Origin: Eudoraea sp.
Lineage (GTDB): Bacteria > Bacteroidota > Bacteroidia > Flavobacteriales > Flavobacteriaceae
DNA length: 11,041 nucleotides
Reading direction: 5' to 3'
Assembly (NCBI GenBank): GCA_013041785.1
Contig: JABDRK010000298.1
Coordinates: 1 to 11,041, forward strand
Shown in pieces: positions 8,373 to 11,041 of the stretch. How positions within the stretch are numbered: the stretch's first letter is position 1; each line of letters opens with the position of its first letter. A program made the position numbers and the translations under genes. The notes beneath the pieces are model-generated. The model was not told where the DNA came from. It was given only the letters and a program-made list of their open reading frames with translations, and did not search any database.

Positions 8373-9881
8373 TTGGACCGATTATTGCTATCTTTAAACT
8401 CAAAACGCAAGCCCTTGTTTGCAAAGCTTTCCTTAAGGTCCCGGATTTTCATCGCCATGATTTTATTGGTGTTGATTGCTTCCGTATTGATCGCAGGGGT
8501 AACCCTGTATCAATACCGCGAACAATCGCGGGATTATCATGTGGTCCGGCTTGAGCGAAAGGAAGCCCAGATTAAACAGAGCATTGAATATGCGTTAAAA
8601 GAAACAACCTTCCCGGTAACAACAGATAACCTTGCCCTGATCTTTCGCGATGAGATTTACCGAATAGCCGATGTCCAAAATGTAAATTTCAATATTTACG
8701 ACCTTCAGGGGAATCTGATCAAAAGTTCCAGGCCTAGTTTCCGGAATGATTCCATTGCCCGTGTGCTCCATGCAGAAGTCCTGACTAATCTGAATGCAAG
8801 CCCAACCAAGCGCTATGTTGAGGACCTATTGCAGGAGGGAGACAGGTATAAGGCTTCGTACACCTTCATTACGGACAATCGTTTTAAACCAATAGGGATA
8901 TTAAATCTACCCTATTTTGAGGATAATTCCTTTAATGATATGGAATTGCGTGAGTTCCTTATCCGCCTGAGCCTGGTGTATGTATTTATGTTGCTGATTG
9001 CCATCGCACTGGCCTATTTCATTTCGAAATACATCACGCGTTCCCTGCAAACCATCTCGGAAAAAATAACCAAAACAGAACTAAGCCGAAGAAACGAAAA
9101 GATCATCATCGAAAATCCCGGGGAAGAGATAGGAAAACTCATAGATTCCTATAATGGCATGATCGATGCCCTTGAGGAAAGTGCAGCAAAATTAGCGCGT
9201 AGTGAAAGGGAACAGGCATGGAGGGAAATGGCAAAACAGGTAGCTCATGAAATCAAAAACCCCTTGACACCGATGCGATTGAGCGTTCAGAGCTTTGAGC
9301 GGAAATTTGATCCTGAGGATCCAAAAGCCCGGGAAAAGGTCAGGGAATACTGTAAAACGCTCGTGCAACAAATTGACACCATGAGCAGTATTGCTTCCGC
9401 CTTTTCCAACTTTGCGGAAATGCCTGCGCAACAGAACGAAACCCTGAATGTGATAAAAACCGTGAAGCTCGCCCTGGATATTTTTAATGAAAAATATATC
9501 CATTTCATTGCAGAGGAGGAAGAAATCATTGCCAAACTCGACAGGACCCAGCTGGTTAGGGTGGTTACTAATCTGGTTAAAAATGCCATTCAGGCTGTGC
9601 CGGAGGTAGGATCACCCCGTATTCTGGTATCGGTATCCGCAGATGGTGACTTTGTTAAAGTCTCTGTTGCGGACAATGGGGTGGGTATTGCTGACGATGT
9701 CAGGGAGAAAGTCTTTGAGCCCAAGTTTACGACCAAATCCAGTGGCATGGGGCTTGGTTTGGGGATGGTAAAGAATATCGTGGAGACCTATGGGGGAACC
9801 ATTACGTTTACTTCACAAAAGGGCAAAGGCACAGTGTTTACGGTAAGATTCCCGAGAGTTATAGCAGATCATAAAAAGTAA
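8373..9881 (+). CDS. Membrane sensor histidine kinase, NtrY-like
   Basis: 502 residues if the first in-frame start, TTG at 8373, is used. Order of parts: a short basic N-terminus; TM1 about 25-46; an extracytoplasmic sensor region about 47-195 with no domain I recognise; TM2 about 198-218; HAMP about 219-268; a HisKA dimerisation helix with VAHEIKNPLTPMR and phospho-acceptor His292; and a HATPase_c domain with N-box NLVKNA (Asn400 and Asn404), G1 DNGVG (Asp434) and G2 GMGLGLGMV. All catalytic motifs are present. The HEIKNPLTP H-box is typical of the NtrB/NtrY group. No response regulator is next to it, so its partner is elsewhere. The start is uncertain. There is no ATG before codon 29 (8457), which would lie inside TM1, so TTG at 8373, 8385 or 8415 is more likely. 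TATCTTTA at 8389-8396 resembles a -7 box and would favour 8415. A stop at 8364-8366 limits extension upstream. Confidence 0.92.
   Translation: MDRLLLSLNSKRKPLFAKLSLRSRIFIAMILLVLIASVLIAGVTLYQYREQSRDYHVVRLERKEAQIKQSIEYALKETTFPVTTDNLALIFRDEIYRIADVQNVNFNIYDLQGNLIKSSRPSFRNDSIARVLHAEVLTNLNASPTKRYVEDLLQEGDRYKASYTFITDNRFKPIGILNLPYFEDNSFNDMELREFLIRLSLVYVFMLLIAIALAYFISKYITRSLQTISEKITKTELSRRNEKIIIENPGEEIGKLIDSYNGMIDALEESAAKLARSEREQAWREMAKQVAHEIKNPLTPMRLSVQSFERKFDPEDPKAREKVREYCKTLVQQIDTMSSIASAFSNFAEMPAQQNETLNVIKTVKLALDIFNEKYIHFIAEEEEIIAKLDRTQLVRVVTNLVKNAIQAVPEVGSPRILVSVSADGDFVKVSVADNGVGIADDVREKVFEPKFTTKSSGMGLGLGMVKNIVETYGGTITFTSQKGKGTVFTVRFPRVIADHKK
8389..8396 (+). promoter_or_regulatory. Possible -7 promoter element for the histidine kinase gene
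   Basis: TATCTTTA differs by one base from the Bacteroidota -7 consensus TAnnTTTG. It lies inside the 5' part of the kinase frame if TTG 8373 is the start, but 18 bp before the alternative TTG at 8415. The nearest upstream TTG (8373-8375) is only 13 bp away, shorter than the usual spacing to a -33 element, so support is weak. Confidence 0.22.
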
Positions 9882-9889
9882 GATATACT

Positions 9890-10672
9890 ATGCAGTTTGA
9901 AAACTTAATTCTAGAACAGGAAGATCATCTGGCTACGATTATTATCAACCGGCCAAAAAAACTCAATGCCCTCAATCGGGCTACCATACAGGAATTGCAT
10001 GATGCGCTGCAGCATCTGGAATCCGACGCCGACGTACAGGTGATTATTATTACTGGAAGTGGTGAAAAAGCCTTCGTTGCCGGGGCGGATATCGCAGAAT
10101 TTGCTCATTTCTCGGTAAAACAGGGCTCGCAACTTGCTTCCAGTGGACAAAAGCTGCTATTTGATTTTGTTGAAAACCTCAGTAAACCAGTTATTGCTGC
10201 GGTAAACGGATTTGCCCTGGGTGGCGGATTGGAATTGGCCCTGGCCTGTCATTTTCGCGTTGCCAGTGAGAATGCACATATGGGTTTACCGGAAGTATCC
10301 CTGGGGGTTATTCCGGGATACGGAGGCACACAGCGCTTACCAAGACTAATCGGAAAAGGGAGGGCCATGGAATTGATTATGACCGCAGGAATGATCAATG
10401 CCGCGGAAGCCAAGGAATACGGACTGGTAAATCATGTAGTGCCTCAGGAAGAGTTGCTGGACTTCTGTGAAGATATCGCAAACAGGATATCGAATAATTC
10501 TCCAGTAGCCATTTCATACGCAATAAAAGCCGTAAATGCAGGTTTTATGAATAATGCCCAGGGATTTAAGGCTGAGATCAAAGCCTTTGGGGAGTGTTTC
10601 GGTACGGATGACTTCAAGGAAGGAACCACCGCATTCCTCGAAAAAAGAAAAGCCAAATTTCCGGGGGCCTGA
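9890..10672 (+). CDS. Enoyl-CoA hydratase/isomerase (crotonase family)
   Basis: 260 residues, the normal length for a single-domain crotonase. Such enzymes hydrate trans-2-enoyl-CoA to 3-hydroxyacyl-CoA in fatty-acid or amino-acid catabolism. Visible motifs are NRPKKLNALN near the start; AFVAGADIAEF (oxyanion-hole loop, residues 61-71); PVIAAVNGFALGGGLELALAC with Glu115; and MGLPEVSLGVIPGYGGTQRL with Glu135. Glu115 and Glu135 correspond to the two catalytic glutamates of mitochondrial enoyl-CoA hydratase (Glu144 and Glu164), so it should be a true hydratase. The residue after ALAC is His where Asp is common (CDFRVA to CHFRVA). The ATG starts 8 bp after the kinase stop, so co-transcription is likely although the functions are unrelated. 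The physiological substrate (short-chain, crotonyl or 3-methylglutaconyl-like) cannot be decided from sequence. Confidence 0.94.
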   Translation: MQFENLILEQEDHLATIIINRPKKLNALNRATIQELHDALQHLESDADVQVIIITGSGEKAFVAGADIAEFAHFSVKQGSQLASSGQKLLFDFVENLSKPVIAAVNGFALGGGLELALACHFRVASENAHMGLPEVSLGVIPGYGGTQRLPRLIGKGRAMELIMTAGMINAAEAKEYGLVNHVVPQEELLDFCEDIANRISNNSPVAISYAIKAVNAGFMNNAQGFKAEIKAFGECFGTDDFKEGTTAFLEKRKAKFPGA

Positions 10673-10694
10673 GTAACCACAAACGGCTTATTTT

Positions 10695-11041
10695 ATGTTC
10701 AGGAAAACCATAACTTTCCTAGTTTTTGCGTTGATTTTTGTATCAATGAAAAGTCAGGAAATGCCCGTATCCTTTGAGATTGGCGATAAATATAATGATC
10801 GGTATAAATATTCTAACCTGATGTCCATTTCGGAAGATGGCACAGGGGGTACACTTCTGGTGCGTGCCTATTATTCCGGATTGGTTCTTTCCCCCAAAGG
10901 CTATTTGATTGAACACTACGATAAGGACCTTAATCTCATAGATGAGTATAATTATAAGATCAAGGGAAAGGAATTTGTAGATGGCTATGCGAAGAACGGG
11001 CAATTGTATCTGCTATTTCTGGATTATAATCTGAATGCACT
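10695..11041 (+). CDS. Unrecognised secreted protein, N-terminal fragment
   Basis: The frame is open from the ATG at 10695-10697 to the right edge, giving 115 codons plus two bases. The N-terminus, MFRKTITFLVFALIFVSMKSQE, is a signal peptide with cleavage probably near Ser19 or Ser20. What follows is rich in Tyr, Asp, Gly and beta-branched residues and reads as alternating strands (TLLVRAYYSGLVLSPKGYLI, EHYDKDLNLIDEYNYKIKGK, GQLYLLFLDYN), as in a secreted beta-propeller. No family was recognised. It lies 22 bp after the enoyl-CoA hydratase stop and may be in the same transcript. The rest is outside the window. Confidence 0.75.
   Translation, partial: MFRKTITFLVFALIFVSMKSQEMPVSFEIGDKYNDRYKYSNLMSISEDGTGGTLLVRAYYSGLVLSPKGYLIEHYDKDLNLIDEYNYKIKGKEFVDGYAKNGQLYLLFLDYNLNA

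Noticed and set aside
9192..9589. Two overlapping minus-strand open frames
   Set aside because: Both are antisense to the HisKA and HATPase regions of the kinase.
1..11041. CRISPR array, insertion sequence, tRNA or rRNA
   Set aside because: No regularly spaced direct repeats, transposase, terminal inverted repeats or cloverleaf/rRNA-like segments were seen.

Overview
The window looks like chromosomal DNA of a marine-type member of the Bacteroidota, most likely Flavobacteriia. The evidence is the protein style (Lys/Asn-rich proteins with short signal peptides and two SPII lipoproteins), the lack of clear Shine-Dalgarno sequences before most starts, and families typical of that group: large tandem Asp-box propellers, a HemJ-type protoporphyrinogen oxidase, and a histidine kinase with an HEIKNPLTP H-box. 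Base composition and codon use look even throughout. I see no mobile element, CRISPR array, tRNA or rRNA.

Layout. (1) Left arm, minus strand, 1-1319: a RidA/YjgF-superfamily protein carrying a lipoprotein signal, followed 10 bp later by a PQQ-dependent dehydrogenase-like beta-propeller lipoprotein that runs off the left edge. Together they look like a two-gene operon of envelope proteins. (2) A 145-bp divergent intergenic region, 1320-1464, which should hold promoters for both arms. (3) Plus strand, 1465-7761: two tandem, full-length paralogues of about 1045 residues each. Both are secreted sortilin/VPS10-like Asp-box (BNR) propellers with a C-terminal Ig-like domain and a helical tail. (4) hemJ, whose likely GTG start overlaps the stop of the second propeller gene by one base. 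(5) After 60 bp or slightly more, a membrane histidine kinase with no adjacent response regulator. (6) Eight bp further on, an enoyl-CoA hydratase/isomerase with both catalytic glutamates. (7) The 5' end of an unrecognised secreted protein, cut by the right edge.

How they fit together. The propeller pair is probably one transcription unit and may read through into hemJ. The histidine kinase and the crotonase are close enough to be co-transcribed. The genes do not form an obvious single pathway. Heme synthesis (HemJ), acyl-CoA metabolism (crotonase), sensing (kinase) and envelope or secreted propellers lie next to each other without a clear shared substrate. I found no convincing undescribed defence or mobile system. 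The best leads are the two propeller paralogues, with their conserved non-Asp-box His/Asp motif and their different Asp-box decay, and the exported RidA-like protein that lacks the family's substrate-binding arginine.
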